A stretch of DNA of 64,000 nt from Tetragonia tetragonoides (GCA_038025085.1 CM076139.1:24135307-24199306), one strand, 5' to 3'. Numbered from the stretch's first letter, positions 23,571-34,905 are shown. The notes: a model not told the origin generated them from the sequence alone. Numbers and translations are program-made.

Positions 23571-26168
23571 TTAACACCCCCGAATTCGCAATAATTTCTT
23601 GGGAGCTATCGATGTCGTTGTGCACGACTCGACACCATGAACCGTCCCAAACCCAGGGGATGCTACTGCAACATTTATCACTAACACAAGGAGTAAATGC
23701 TAAGTAGAAAGGAAAGTCTAGGCATCAAAGGAGCTTACCAAGGAAACTAAACAATCTAAAACAGTTAATACTAGAGTTGTCTATATAGTGAGCTAAAAAT
23801 CATTAAACCAATTTATTACAACTTGCCTTCAAGGGCTCAAACCAAAATCCCAACAAACTCAACTGAACTAAAAACAGTTCTAAAAACCGATGCCAACTCT
23901 ACCTTCCAAGCTGTACGTCCTCACTCGACTAAACCTACACTTTGGTTTCCGTGACGGAAACAAAATACAGAAGAAAAGAAAAGAAATAAAAGAGAAACAA
24001 AAATCAGATAAACTGAATAAACGTCATCCGTACCCAGTAAAAACATTTCGCAAACCTTACCTGAGGTTTTAGAAGAATCATTGAAATTCATTTTCATACG
24101 CACATAACCATATAATCAAGCATACGCATAACGATATTCTTTTACATGCAGTTCTTGTATAGTGATCAAGATGACATAGACAATCCGTCTTGATTAGAGA
24201 GATGTAAGAGAGCGAATAGAATAGCGATTACCCATACTGCTCATCGAAGATACGCCATGGACTTAATGACTCTAGTGTGCACACTACCTCTAGTACAATA
24301 AACGAGTCTAGAGGACTTAATAAATGGGGAATGATCCCTCCCATACACACTATGAGGTGTCCATAAGTAACTTGGGAATCACGCATCCCTTGAACTACAC
24401 CATTAGGTGTAATCCCGATTGCTCGACTACTCCTAGGGATCCATTAGGAGTCTTACTCTCATTTAACTCAATTCACATAATTCGCATTGGCTGACATAGT
24501 GGTACTACGAGACCACGACTTCCTAATTCATTTCATACTCTTGATCATGAATAGTATATAACGACGACAATGATAATTCAATACGATGAGAAATAATCAT
24601 GCTTTAATTCAATAACGATAATTCAACAAAGATGACATGCAATGTCTAGCACAATTTCGGCAGCGCTTCTGCAGGGTAATATGATATCCAAAAATCACAA
24701 TCATCCAATTACATCCAACGATAAATATATAGGTGCTCACTAGCACTCAATAATACCCATACCAATTAGCAAATAACTTTAATAGCATAATAATACTAAT
24801 AATTCACCATTCAACAATTGTCCAATAATCATCATATAGACTAATTAATTCTAAAAACATGATAATATTGACATGCTACTTATAATTCATAATTACAGCA
24901 GTAAACATGCTTAATAAATCTCATAATAATGACGATACAATTTAATCATGCTTTGCATATTAAATTCACAACAATTTCTCAATTAGCACATAACACATCA
25001 AAATAGTTTTGATGAGGCTTTGGAAGAAGGTAGGCATCAGCGCTTACCACTACAAATGCTTCCAAACAGAAAGTATGCTCCAACAACCGATGATAATCAC
25101 GCTTGCTCGTTAGGTCCTAAATAAAAATAATTACCAAAAATATGTATTGATTCAATACGAAAATCCAAACAGTAATGAAATATTAAACTGATATTTTTAT
25201 TAAATTTTTTAATTTATTTCAACCAATATAGGCTTTTGAAAATCCAAATTTCAATTTCTAATGAGTGCAGAAAAATAAAAGCATTAAATTGGAAATTACT
25301 GAAAATCGAAATAATAATTACGAAAATACAAAGACGAAACTCTAACTTCAAAACTAAGTCTAGGTCACGGTTACCCATGCATGGGGCCCATGACCTGACC
25401 CATCATTATCACCACCACCCACTGACCACCATGGCCAGTGGTGGTGGTCGCCGAAGCCACGACGGAGATGAGAGAGAGAGTTGCGACCGAGAGAGAGAAA
25501 GACAGAACGAAGAGAAAGAGAAGAACACAGAAGAGGGCGGCGATGGGGCCAGGCCCGTCGCGGCTTTGCGGTCGATGACCGCCATCCAGGCGGCGGTCGC
25601 GGCAGTCTGCGAGAGCAACAATGAGAGGGAGAGCGAGAGCAAGAGAGGGAGAAAGCGAGAAAGAAAAGAGAGAGGAGAGAGAGAGAGAGAGAGGGGACCG
25701 GCGGTGGTTTCCGGTGAGGAGGGGGAGGAGAGCCGGTGAGGAGGGAGAGAGAGAGGGGTCGTGAGTGAGGGAGAAGAAGAGAGAGAAAGAGAGTGAGGGT
25801 TTGATCAGTTGTGAAAACTGATTACTTGCCTCCTCTTTTTCTTTATATAGGCCCTCAGTCAACCCAAGTCAATTACTAGTAGGTTTAGGAATTTATTAAA
25901 TAACTTTCTGATTTAAATTGTTATTTAAAACTAATTAGAATTAATTAAAACAATATGAATAAATCTTATTCATATATAAAATATTTTAATTAAACTTCCC
26001 AAATTTGATAAATACAATTTATGAAAGTCCCATAATAATAATTAATATTATTATGGCTTTAATTGAATAAACTGAGTCCTTGAATGAACATACGATTTAA
26101 TCTCCGAAACTATTTATAAATCATTTATAAATCAATATAATAATCATAGAAAATATTGGGGTATCACA
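23571..26168 (-). mobile_element. Solo LTR, minus strand, a second Tekay-like family
   Basis: In reverse complement it begins tgtgataccccaatattt and ends cgaattcgggggtgttaa, the same end types as the LTRs at 6.9 and 15.3 kb but otherwise distinct. A minus-strand TATA box (reverse of ctttatatagg, about 25840-25850) precedes a CT-rich leader (25460-25800 as GA on plus). No interior is attached. Its 3' terminal CA is eroded and no clear TSD is seen. Large ORFs at 25.2-25.9 kb on both strands are translations of the GA/CT repeat. Confidence 0.72.
25440..25805. repeat. GA/CT-rich low-complexity tract
   Basis: Long gagaga runs interspersed with GC-rich stretches, within the U5/leader side of the minus-strand solo LTR. 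Confidence 0.85.
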
Positions 26169-26853
26169 GATAAAGTCACCAGAAAAGATGATAGCTCGTT
26201 CTCCTAATTCTTGGAGGAGAAGAACCTATACCGTTGCTCGCTTTCTGGTCAGGAAAATGTTGTATAATGAGAAGACCCTTGCTGAATGGAACGCCTTTTT
26301 CAGTGCTGGACATGCTATCCGTTGGTATGTACCTTGGTGGGGTTTGACTTCTTTGGTTGCCTGCTGTAAGAACATCCCATATACTAGGATAGTAAGTTTG
26401 TACAGGAGTACATTTTTCTTTCCTTCTAGGATCATGAGGCAATATGGGTTGAAACAGGTCATCCCTCGTCAGGAGACTACGAGACAATCTGTCATTTCTT
26501 TGACAACTGATTTTGCTTAGAGCTGCAGTGTATACTGGCGAGGCAGGGATCGTCGGACAGTGCCCAGGATAATTGCTCCAACTCAAGTTTCTGAAACTTC
26601 TTTGTCCTGGTTTTCTTGCAGTGATGGAGAAATAAAGCGAGCCCTTTGTCATGAGGAGTGGAACCAACTAGTACCTAGGTATGACTCAGGAACAGAGAGC
26701 AAGAAAAGAAAGGAAGGGCCTTATCAAAAAGGCTATCATGTTTTGAAAAGAGGCAAGCCCCCAGCTCAAGAAAGCGATCATAGGTCGTCCTCAAGCCAAG
26801 GTCTTTCAAAGAAGAACTCTTCAACGAAGTCTTCTAAAGAGAAGAAGTATTAA

Positions 26854-27269
26854 AGTACTTTTCTTTAGAAAGCAAGTCTAATTTTGAAAAAAACGTAATA
26901 AGAATTTGTTTAGCTTAAACCCTCATTACTTGCCTCTCTTTTTTTTTAACCTTAGGAGGATTCAATTTACGCAATGTAAGCTTATTCGTTCAGTTTGAAT
27001 ATAGATTGTCCTTTTTTGAATGATTTGAATGGAGATTCAGATTTATTTTGGCCGGGCCCCTTAAAAGGGTTACCTACATATCCATTGTGGAATCAGGCTA
27101 GCGTAGTTCGATCAATTGTGTACGTCTTTTTTTTAGACGTAGCACTTCTTTAGTTGATCCAAATTTGTGAGCTAACTGAACTCGATGCCGTCAATATCAA
27201 TAAGCCTGACTCTGATAGAATGTCTTTGATGATGAATGGACTGGACCAATTTGGTCGGAATTTTCCTCT
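26854..27269. other. Spacer between antisense ORF and integrase
   Basis: It separates the convergent plus-strand antisense ORF and minus-strand integrase. It contains a small palindrome, tacgtcttttttttagacgta (about 27120-27140). No coding homology is recognisable. Confidence 0.5.
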
Positions 27270-28270
27270 GGGGTCAGTAACTGGTGCACGCAATTCCTTT
27301 CAAACTAAATCGCCTTCTTTCAGATTTCGAGGTCGAACCTCTTGCCATGCGTTGTTGGTACATATGTGAATGGTCTAGAGCCCTTAGACGCCTTTCATCC
27401 ATGAACATGAGTTTATCATAACGGGCTTGCACCCATTGTGTTTCCGAAAGTTCACCTTCTAAAGCTATACGCATGGAGGGTAGCTAAATCTCTATGCGTA
27501 TTACCGCTTCCATCCCGTAGACTAGGGAATAAGGTGTAGCTCTTGTTGATGACCTTATAGATGTTTTGTACCTCCAAAGTGTAAATGGAAGTTTGATGGG
27601 CCAATCTTTGTAGTTTTCCACCATTTTCTTGATAATGGTTTTGAGGTTCTTGTTGGCGGCTTCTACTGCACCATTGGTTTGGGGTCGATAACGGGATGAT
27701 TTGTGGTGTTGGATTTTGAATTTTTTCAGTAGGGTGGTTGTTTCGGCTTTGAAGTGGGATCCAAGGTCACTAATGATTTCATGTGGAATGTTATACCTGC
27801 AGATGATGTTGCTCCTTATAAATTTGGATACTTGTTTGGATGTGAGAATGGCATAGGATTGTGCTTCAACCCATTTGGTAAAGTAGTCTATGGTTACTAG
27901 GATATATTCATGTCCTCCAGAGCCCTTGGGGGCGATCTTATCAATGATGTCGATTCCCAATGTAGAGAAAGGCCAAGGGGACGTCAAGTTATGTAGCATT
28001 GAGGGTGGCATTTGTTGTAGGTTGGCATAGATTTAGCATTTCTTGCACTTTTTGACATAGTCGGAGAAGTCTCTCTCCATGGTGGTCCAATAATACCCAA
28101 GTCGTAGGGTTTTTCTAGAGAGCATTCGACCATTCATATGTGGCCCGCACACACAATTGTGTACCTCATCTGTGATTTCTGCAGCTTCTTCAGCATTCAC
28201 ATTTGAGGTTGACTCCGTTGTGGGATTTTTGTATAGAACCCCCTTGTATTCTATGTATTGCGCCGCTAAG
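27270..28270 (-). pseudogene. Gypsy integrase, Tat-lineage type, with stops
   Basis: The order is: a zinc-binding N-terminus (HNCVCGPHMNGRMLSRKTL ... CKKC), a DDE core with TLGIDIIDKIAPKGSGGHEY, IISDLGSHFKAE and YRPQTNGAVEAANKNL carrying the catalytic Asp, Asp and Glu, then a C-terminus (ALEGELSETQWVQARYDKL). The second motif reads SDLG where SDNG is usual. A stop lies just before the core (after CKKC, probably CAG to TAG) and another before LPSMRIALEGE. Integrase joins the cDNA to host DNA. The wording of the core fits Ogre/Retand-type (Tat) elements. With its stops and no RT, this copy is inactive. Confidence 0.88.
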
Positions 28271-28799
28271 AGACGGATGGCCCGTTGAGCTCTTATTGGT
28301 GCGTTTGGTGGGTATGTACCCTTGGTGATTTAGTTGTAGACATCTTGGTACAAAGGATCTTCTTCAATTGGAGCTAGGACTAGGCATGTGTCGAGGTTGT
28401 TGCAGAAAGCTGACTCGTTTCTTCTTTGTGACATCATTGAGAGAGTTCATTTTGCTCAATTCCCTGTTTAAAAAAGAATAATTTTCATTCTCACTTTGCG
28501 AAGTTTGCTTACATTGCTTAAATTGATTAGTTGATAAGTTGTGCAACTTTGAGTTCATCGGGTTTATCAATAGCTAAACAGAGAAAGAAATAAGAAAGAG
28601 GAATTTTTATTCATTCGCAGAAAAATAAGCACACATGACTTTAGAGAAAAGGGTCTCTAACTCCCATAAAAAAAAAACTAGACTTGGAAAGCAGTAAAGA
28701 GGGAAACATTCCCCGTTCATGACTCAACCTACAGATTTAGCTAAGTTCCTAACTCAACAAAACTTAAGACTCAAACTTGACTCCTCTGGCTTTTGTCTA

Positions 28800-30087
28800 G
28801 AGCCTATTAGTTCCAGGCATTATCCTCATCATCGCCTTCTCTCAGTGGCGGTGGAGCTTCTCCTTTGTTTATGACCTCTTGGATGTCATCCTTTAGGCGG
28901 ATGCAGTCATCTGTATGGTGTCCGGAGATTCGGTGGTACTTGCAATAAGGGCGATTCTCCTCCGATGTAGTCTTGGAGTCTTCCGAGGGGGCAAGAGGTT
29001 GAATGTCGCCTCTTCATACCAGGGCGTTCATGACAACTTCCATTGGTGCAAAGAGGGGAGTGTATTGCTCTTGGTCATAACGACACCAACCGATGGTCCA
29101 GGTATATGGTGGTCACAATGTTTCTTGGTCTATAAAACGCAAGACGACTCCCTTAAAACGTTTGCATTTGTTGATGTGGTGCCCTTCGGCTGCGCAGTAG
29201 GTACAACTTAAAAATGGGTTCTCATCCCTTGGGATAAGTCTCGACATGGGAGTCCTTGGGAGGACGTATCCATATTTGGCCATTTTGTGGTAGAGGAGCT
29301 CTTGACGCCACCATGTTTCTTCTCTAGTCAAGAGAATCGCGCTCAAGCGCTTAGACGTGCACTCTTCCAGAATGGCGGCTTTTTCCTTTATTTCATGAAT
29401 GCCCTTGACTATGAAATCCAGACTCTTTCCTATCTCATCTCCATTGTCTCCTTCCTCACATTTTTCTAGACCCGATCCTTCCTCGAATGACTTTTGTAAA
29501 ATCAAAGCAACTTCTGCTTCATAAATGAGGGGAGAGTGATCTTTGGCATCTTCAGTAGTAATGTGATTAATTGGCCCAGGAGATCATCAGTATCTTTAGA
29601 TCCTTGTTCACTTTTTGGTAATGATAGAGTGTCATTGTCGATTCTGTCTTCGATAGCATGCTTAAGGGACCAACAGTTATCAGTGTCATGCCCCTTACCT
29701 TGGTGATACTTGCAGTATTGGTTGATGTTCCAACTGCGACTTCTTGTTTCAGGGCCTGGGTCGCAGTATGTCCTTGTCCACTAGCCTTTCAAGAGCTGTA
29801 GTGAGAGTTGATCCCAATGGGGCAAAGTCTATTCTTCGCTTGATTTGGGGCATATGACTTTCCCTTGGCGAAATATTTGAGGAAGACTCGCCATTCTTGC
29901 GTTTCTTTTCCTGTTCACTGAGAATAGCTTTGGGCTTCCCTTGAGATACAGATCTTCGATCTTCAGATGAGGGGACAAACATTAGTGTGTACCATAGTCG
30001 CTTGGACTTGATGTTGGTGATGTCAGCTTCCATCCTATCGACCATGTCTGTCATTTCAACGAGGTATTCTTGAACAGTTATGATCAT
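28800..30087 (-). pseudogene. Gag region of the minus-strand Retand-like element with three zinc-knuckle-like motifs
   Basis: From the ATG at 30087 (MIITVQEYLVEMTDMVDRM) a coiled coil is followed by a basic, Ser-rich linker (to about 29790). A frameshift near 29750 leads to CKYHQGKGHDTDNC; downstream are CTYCAAEGHHINKC (canonical CX2CX4HX4C, about 29165-29210) and CKYHRISGHHTDDC with IRLKDDIQEVI (about 28900-28950). The first and third are one module type (CX3HX4HX4C-like) seen in gag/protease junctions of Tat elements. These motifs would bind RNA. Frameshifts and stops separate them, so no single intact ORF remains. Confidence 0.72.
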
Positions 30088-31025
30088 GATGCGGTTGAGA
30101 TGGATGGACCGGTGCTTGACGCTTGATGTCTCGTCGAGAGTCGAGTTGAACCTCTCTCAGTGTTTTCTTTCTTCTTTGGACCCCCTATTCGGAATGGGAA
30201 GCACGGAGCACTTAGCAACAAGAATACCAGGAGACTACCATCTAAGTAAAAGGACGACCCACACATAGAAAAACACATTGTCCTAAAGGAAAAAGGTCCT
30301 AGGCCTAAATGCCCAAATATTTCCCTTAATATCAAAGGAGAAACAAAGTCTATGAACGAAAATGAGAAAATAGAGAGAAGACGGACTATCCTTTTCTTTT
30401 CTTTTTTTTCTAGACTCAAAGGAAAATGAAAAATGGGATAAAGGAAAAAAAAAAAAAAGAAAGAAATTCGGCACTTTTTTTTTCTCTTTTTTTTTTTATT
30501 TTCGGCGCCTCTTCTTTTTTACGCCATTTTTGTTTTCATTTCTTCTTTTTTTCCGAATTGAATTACATTGAGGAAGGAGAAAGAAAAAGAAAAATAAAAA
30601 TGGGAGAGGAGATATTAGAGAGACCGACTCTCCTTTTTTTTCTAACAGTTCCTAGAAAATTGTTCATGACTTCGACGCTATATGAAAATATATCATCGCG
30701 GAAACGAGTGCTCATTGAATAGAACTATCTCACTATTTTTGGGCACTAGGAACTACCTAAAAATAAAAGAAAAAAGACTCCTAGCACGTAAGTACATGTT
30801 GGCACATAGTCACGACATTCATGCAAGCATTACAACGACGTAGTTACAGGCAAACATGCGAACAAACAGGCATTACAACGACACATGCACAACAAGCAAG
30901 TGAATGCACGAATGTGGGCTAGAGGCTTTTAGCTCCTACGAGGTTACCACAACAAATTACAATTTCCGTCCGGCGGATGGTCGATACATCAATTGTAATT
31001 ATTTTCACCAACAAGAGTCGATGAG
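30088..31025 (-). other. Leader of the minus-strand Retand-like element
   Basis: On the minus strand this matches the leader of the plus-strand element (4.14-4.75 kb), including the region of A/T homopolymers. At about 31026 it joins LTR sequence directly, so the LTR 3' end and PBS are deleted. Confidence 0.65.
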
Positions 31026-31146
31026 TCGTGGGTGAGCAAAGAATAGAATTTATTTGGAAGAAAGAGGGAGAAGCTCAGTGTTAGTACTCCTGAGAACAGA
31101 GGTTGTCAACTGTACACTGCGTGTTTTGAAATGAGGGTGGAGGGTC

Positions 31147-31325
31147 GTATTTATAGTGGACGGAGTAGGGTTGATCGGGTGAAAAGATAGAGCCGAAAAA
31201 TGAAAATATCGGATAGAAAGTTGTCACCAGCGAGCTCAGCGTGAGCCGCTAGCGGCTCTGGAAACTCATCCAGAGCCGCCGTCGGCTCCGCTAACGGCTC
31301 TAGCTAAGCCGTCGGCGGCTCTCGA
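31147..31325 (-). promoter_or_regulatory. Minus-strand LTR promoter: palindromes and TATA box
   Basis: gccgctagcggctc and related units (31237-31325) lie upstream, in minus orientation, of tataaatac (reverse of gtatttata, 31147-31155), at about 82 bp spacing as in the LTR at 2359. Confidence 0.6.
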
Positions 31326-31331
31326 GCTGCC

Positions 31332-31359
31332 AGCTGGATGTCTTTATATGAAGACATCC
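31332..31359. repeat. 11-bp perfect hairpin
   Basis: ctggatgtctt and aagacatccag are separated by about 5 bases at the junction between the palindrome cluster and the plus-strand TATA segment. Confidence 0.8.
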
Positions 31360-31653
31360 AGTCATTTTTGGGATTTTTCGGATGAATTTGAATATTCCAA
31401 AAATGTGAAAAGACCGTTTCACCCTTCAGTGGTTAAAGACGGTTTTACCCTCGATCGGCAACTTTGCAACCGAGGGTCGGAAAAGGACATGAGAGGTGTC
31501 GTTGGAAAGCTCTTGAACGAGGCTTTTGAATGTGATCGAGGGCCGGGAACCCTAATTTCCTATTCTTTTTGGCCCAATCCCTATAAATACCCCTCTAAAC
31601 TCCGTTTTTTGGAAAAAAGAACTCATTATTACGAGATTTAACTCAAGAAAACC

Positions 31654-31655
<2 letters not shown>

Positions 31656-31723
<68 letters not shown>
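31656..31723 (+). repeat. (CT)n microsatellite
   Basis: Uninterrupted CT repeat of about 66 bp, about 70 bp after the plus-strand TATA box. Confidence 0.97.
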
Positions 31724-31727
<4 letters not shown>

Positions 31728-32054
31728 CTCTTCCATTCAACCCTAGTCACATCAATCAAACCCATCTTCAAACCCTAATCAAGAACAAGTCTCATCCCAA
31801 TATCAAGAGCAATTGACATTCAATTCTAGTACAATCAAGGTTCAACCTGAGGGCTCATCTTTTCAACTCTTAAATCTATTTTTAAAGCATGTTTTATTTA
31901 TATTATGATCATGGTTAATACTCTTTGCATGTTTTAATTGTTGAGACCTCATTTTACTTATCAAAGCAAAAATAGCATTCAAGTGTATAAAATACTTCTT
32001 TCATCATCGGGTTGTTGCGGATAAATCTAACGACGCTTTTTAGGCGTCTACACA

Positions 32055-32857
32055 TACTAAAAGAACAAGTGATATTAATAAGTTATGGAGAAACTCTTGG
32101 ACCTGACAAAAGCCACTATAGAGGAAATCATGTCTGATAAAGACATAAACTTGTGCGCTACAATTTAATTATTTAGAGATCGTTCTTGTGCGAAGGAAGT
32201 GATTTCTAGGTGCTATATTGTTGTAGAGCCCTAGTTCTATACCTTCTAGCAAGTTATTTCTTCACAATGCCATATAAAAATAAGAATGTATGCATATATG
32301 AACTAAAAATTACCTTTGTGGAGTCTAAAAAAGACTTTAAAATTTTCATATTTGTGCTTTATTTTTCACCGTCTATCTTACATCCTTATCACTCAAGAAA
32401 TTTCTTCCTACCCTTAGTCAAACTCTTCGCAAATCTGCTATTAAACCACAACTCAAATCCATTTATTTGGTATTTCATTTTTTTTAACATATCTCTTTCA
32501 AATCAAAATACAAGCAATTATCCTCATAAATATCATTTTTCATAAATATCTCACCTCCTTCATAGGTCAATTTTACCATTTTTTGTGCACAAAAATATAC
32601 TCCCATAGTAAATACCAAGAAGAAAGAACTTATATAAGTGCTCAGGGATCAAATATAAGGATATTTAGTTGCCATAATACACAAATCGTACTGACAAATT
32701 AATTTAAAACTCATTACAGAAAACTAATTAAGAAATGAAACATGCCTTTACAAATTAACCAATTATGGTTTCATACTTTTGCAACCATGCATACACATTA
32801 AACAATTAAGCAGCAGATTCAAAACAATTAAACAACAAAACAAAGGCAATTTGGTTT
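32055..32857. other. AT-rich intergenic DNA, nothing recognised
   Basis: Beyond the LTR end no coding homology or repeat boundary is visible. The 111-codon frame at 32210 has no recognisable domain. Confidence 0.5.
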
Positions 32858-33999
32858 CAGGGGCGGACCCACGCTATAGAGTATGGGGTCAGTTGACCTC
32901 ATACTTTTTAAAAATTGTTGAGAAAATCTTTGTGAGTTAAAGCAAAAAAAAACATAGTTCCCCTTTGCATCCATACTATTTTTACATATTACTAATACAC
33001 CCATTCAAAAAGCAGGGGAAATTAGTAAAAGTGAGGGTAAGATTGAAAATTGGAAAACACACCCACGTGAATTGTAAGTTAGAGGGGCCACTCTCCTCTC
33101 ATTCTCTCTCTCCTCTGACAATCTGATTCCACCAGGAACAAGGCAAAAGAAAAATTAAACACTCACGCTACTATGCAACTTTCCTCTCAAACTCTCTCCT
33201 CTCACTCTTCTAGACATTCACACGGCCAAAATTAACTCTCCAAAAAAATTAAACACTCAAATCTCTCTCTGGGCTCAGACGACAAAATTCCAAATTGCTA
33301 AGTTTGATGTGTTTATTTGGGTATGGTATATTGATGTAGCTAGAGAGATGGTATTATGGTTGATAATCTATAAATGAAATTAGATTATTGGATGAATTTG
33401 ATGCCCTTGATATGTGTTTACTTCAATCTGGTGAAGCTGAGGATCGATGTGTTGTGGGATACATTTGAGTTTTTCATCATCATGATTGGTAAAGTTAATA
33501 ATTAAAGTGAGATATTGAATGAATGACTTATTTCCTCTCCCATTGTCCCAAAATATAGAACCAGACACCAACATGATTTTATTTGGGGTAGCTTTGTTAC
33601 TTAGATGAGTGGGTGGGTATTGTGGATTGGTCGTGCTGTTGGTTATTAAAAATGGAGGAAAATGAGTGGGTTTGGGTAGCTTTAGATGAGTTTGCATTTT
33701 GATAAGAAGAAAATAAAAAGAATCAATGTCTATTTGGTAACCAGCTCGTCTTGTGTGGACTTAGTCCACCATGGACCAAAGAGTATATCAAGGATATAGT
33801 CCAAATCTTTTAGGGACATGGTAGGTATTTTTTAAAAAGATTTGATCTTTGGTCCACCGTGAACTAAGTCCACACAAGATATTGTATTTGGTAACATGTG
33901 GGTATTTGGCCTCTGATATTTTGTTGGTTTTTGTATAGGATAGCCCAGGAGAATTTGTAGTTTGATTTTTTGAAATTGTGTTTTTTCCTTAACTAAAAA

Positions 34000-34030
<31 letters not shown>

Positions 34031-34137
34031 GAGGTATCTGGCTCCACCGATACGGGTTAAATTGACCCCCTTATATTTGAGTATTTTTTGTAGTTTTCCT
34101 TTGCACCCATACTATAAATTTTCTGGGCCCGCCACTG
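32858..34137. mobile_element. Non-autonomous hAT-like element with CAGNGGCGG termini
   Basis: Terminal inverted repeats caggggcggaccca / gggcccgccactg and a shared subterminal atggggtcagttgacc / ggttaaattgaccccct region frame it. Such ends are common in plant hAT elements. The flanking 8-mers (tttggttt and tttgctgg) match at 5 of 8, so the TSD is eroded. It contains a long A/T homopolymer (33996-34030), the nested MITE at 33742-33884 and no transposase. Confidence 0.7.
33742..33884. mobile_element. 143-bp Mutator-like MITE nested in the hAT-like element
   Basis: Inverted arms of more than 30 bp (cttgtgtggacttagtcca ... tggtccaccgtgaactaag in inverse) and a perfect 11-bp duplication tatttggtaac (33731-33741 and 33885-33895) frame it. 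Confidence 0.8.
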
Positions 34138-34723
34138 TTTGCTGGGTTCATGTGTTTAAGGGAGAACGACATTTACTCGAATTGCTGAGGTTCCCAAACA
34201 GTTTCAAATGTGCCAATTTTTAAAACATTTCAAATTTGACAACTTGATTCGTACAAAGAAGATTATCAGCTAAGGTTGAAGATGAAGACCGACCCAAACC
34301 ACTTTGGTGAGTTGGAGAGAGAGATACAGAGGGAGGGTGAAAGAGAGAGAGTGTAGAAATGGTTTTGCGGCTTTGACGACGAAATAACAGAGGGAGAGAG
34401 AAGAGATAGTAAAACCAAAGAAAGAGAATTCAAAGGGGAGGAAATTAGGGGGGTATGGAAAAACTGAAAGAGGGCATATTTATATCAATTAAAGGGAACA
34501 TTCTTTGATATGTAGGGGCTTATTTTGTCGTCTCGTATTAAAAAGCCAAAATTAGATTTAGGTAGGTTCCGACTAATAGTTGATTTTTTCGTAGGCGTGC
34601 TTCTTGAAAAAAATACAATTAAAATGGGTGATATTTCAAATTTGGCCAATTAGGTGCATCCAACTTCCAAACAAAGTTTTCTTAAACATTATTAGTGGTA
34701 CAAATACATTAACATTAACATTA
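34138..34723. other. Intergenic DNA, nothing recognised
   Basis: It has a purine-rich stretch at 34310-34460. No gene is supported. Confidence 0.5.
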
Positions 34724-34905
34724 CCCCAGTGCCTCAAAAGAGGCTCCCGCCTAGGCAGGGTAAGGGGGGGTCGGTTGTACGCAGCCTTACCCCTGTGAGA
34801 GTCTCACAGAGAGACTGTTTCCGTTTGACCCGAGATCCGAAGAGCGATGACCATCGGCAACTTCACAATAAATAAGAGGTGCCGACAGTTTTATGAGCCA
34901 TTTTG
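34724..34905 (+). mobile_element. SINE-like fragment, Au type
   Basis: The blocks gaggctcccgcc, gtacgcagccttacccctg and gagagactgtttccg are those I associate with Au-like plant SINEs. The tRNA A box is not evident, so it is probably 5' truncated. No TSD was located. Confidence 0.55.

Larger units (their letters stand above)
22845..26853 (+). pseudogene. Antisense ORF of the Retand-like element, plant-mobile-domain-like, split by a solo LTR
   Basis: The plus-strand coding pieces are 22845-23570 and 26169-26853. Readable blocks are WCKKLTVEDKLELAPYHLF, SELCPLTEEFAAIINV, SAEAKSMILGVDVD, GRASLLRVLDQMAKGHSPLH, WRRRTYTVARFLVRKML and IRWYVPWWGLTSLVACC, with a basic Ser/Lys-rich tail (KKRKEGPYQKGYHVLKRGK). 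The pattern resembles the PMD/DUF7745-type proteins of plant mobile elements; I recognise it from wording, not a search. Retand/Tat elements are known to carry such ORFs antisense between pol and 3' LTR. There are in-frame stops (about 23058, 23217, 26518) and frame changes, so it is broken. Its role in retrotransposition is unknown. Confidence 0.6.
22705..32054 (-). mobile_element. Minus-strand Retand/Tat-like Gypsy element, degraded
   Basis: Reading down from 32054: 5' LTR (about 32054-31026), leader homologous to the plus-strand element's leader, gag with zinc knuckles (30087-28800), integrase (28270-27270) and then an ORF on the opposite strand (22845-26853) resembling a plant mobile domain. 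Protease and most RT/RNase H are absent. The LTR start, tgtagacgcc in reverse complement at 32045-32054, matches the LTRs of the element at 2359-14034. The 3' LTR is not visible; the left boundary with the Tekay fragment is approximate. Confidence 0.75.
31026..32054 (-). repeat. LTR of the minus-strand Retand-like element, composite
   Basis: The ends (about 31945-32054 and 31060-31330) align in reverse complement with the LTRs at 2359 and 12446, including tgtagacgcc, the palindrome cluster and the TATA box. The middle (31340-31940) does not align and instead reads as a plus-strand promoter and leader, with TATA (31582-31590), a CT microsatellite and a ctgagggctca block like the LTR R/U5. It may be an inserted or recombined plus-strand LTR piece. 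Confidence 0.6.

Noticed and set aside
25236..25862. Long open frames on both strands in the GA/CT-rich tract
   Set aside because: They are low-complexity translations (Arg/Glu and Ser/Leu runs) of a GA repeat inside a solo LTR leader, with no domain.
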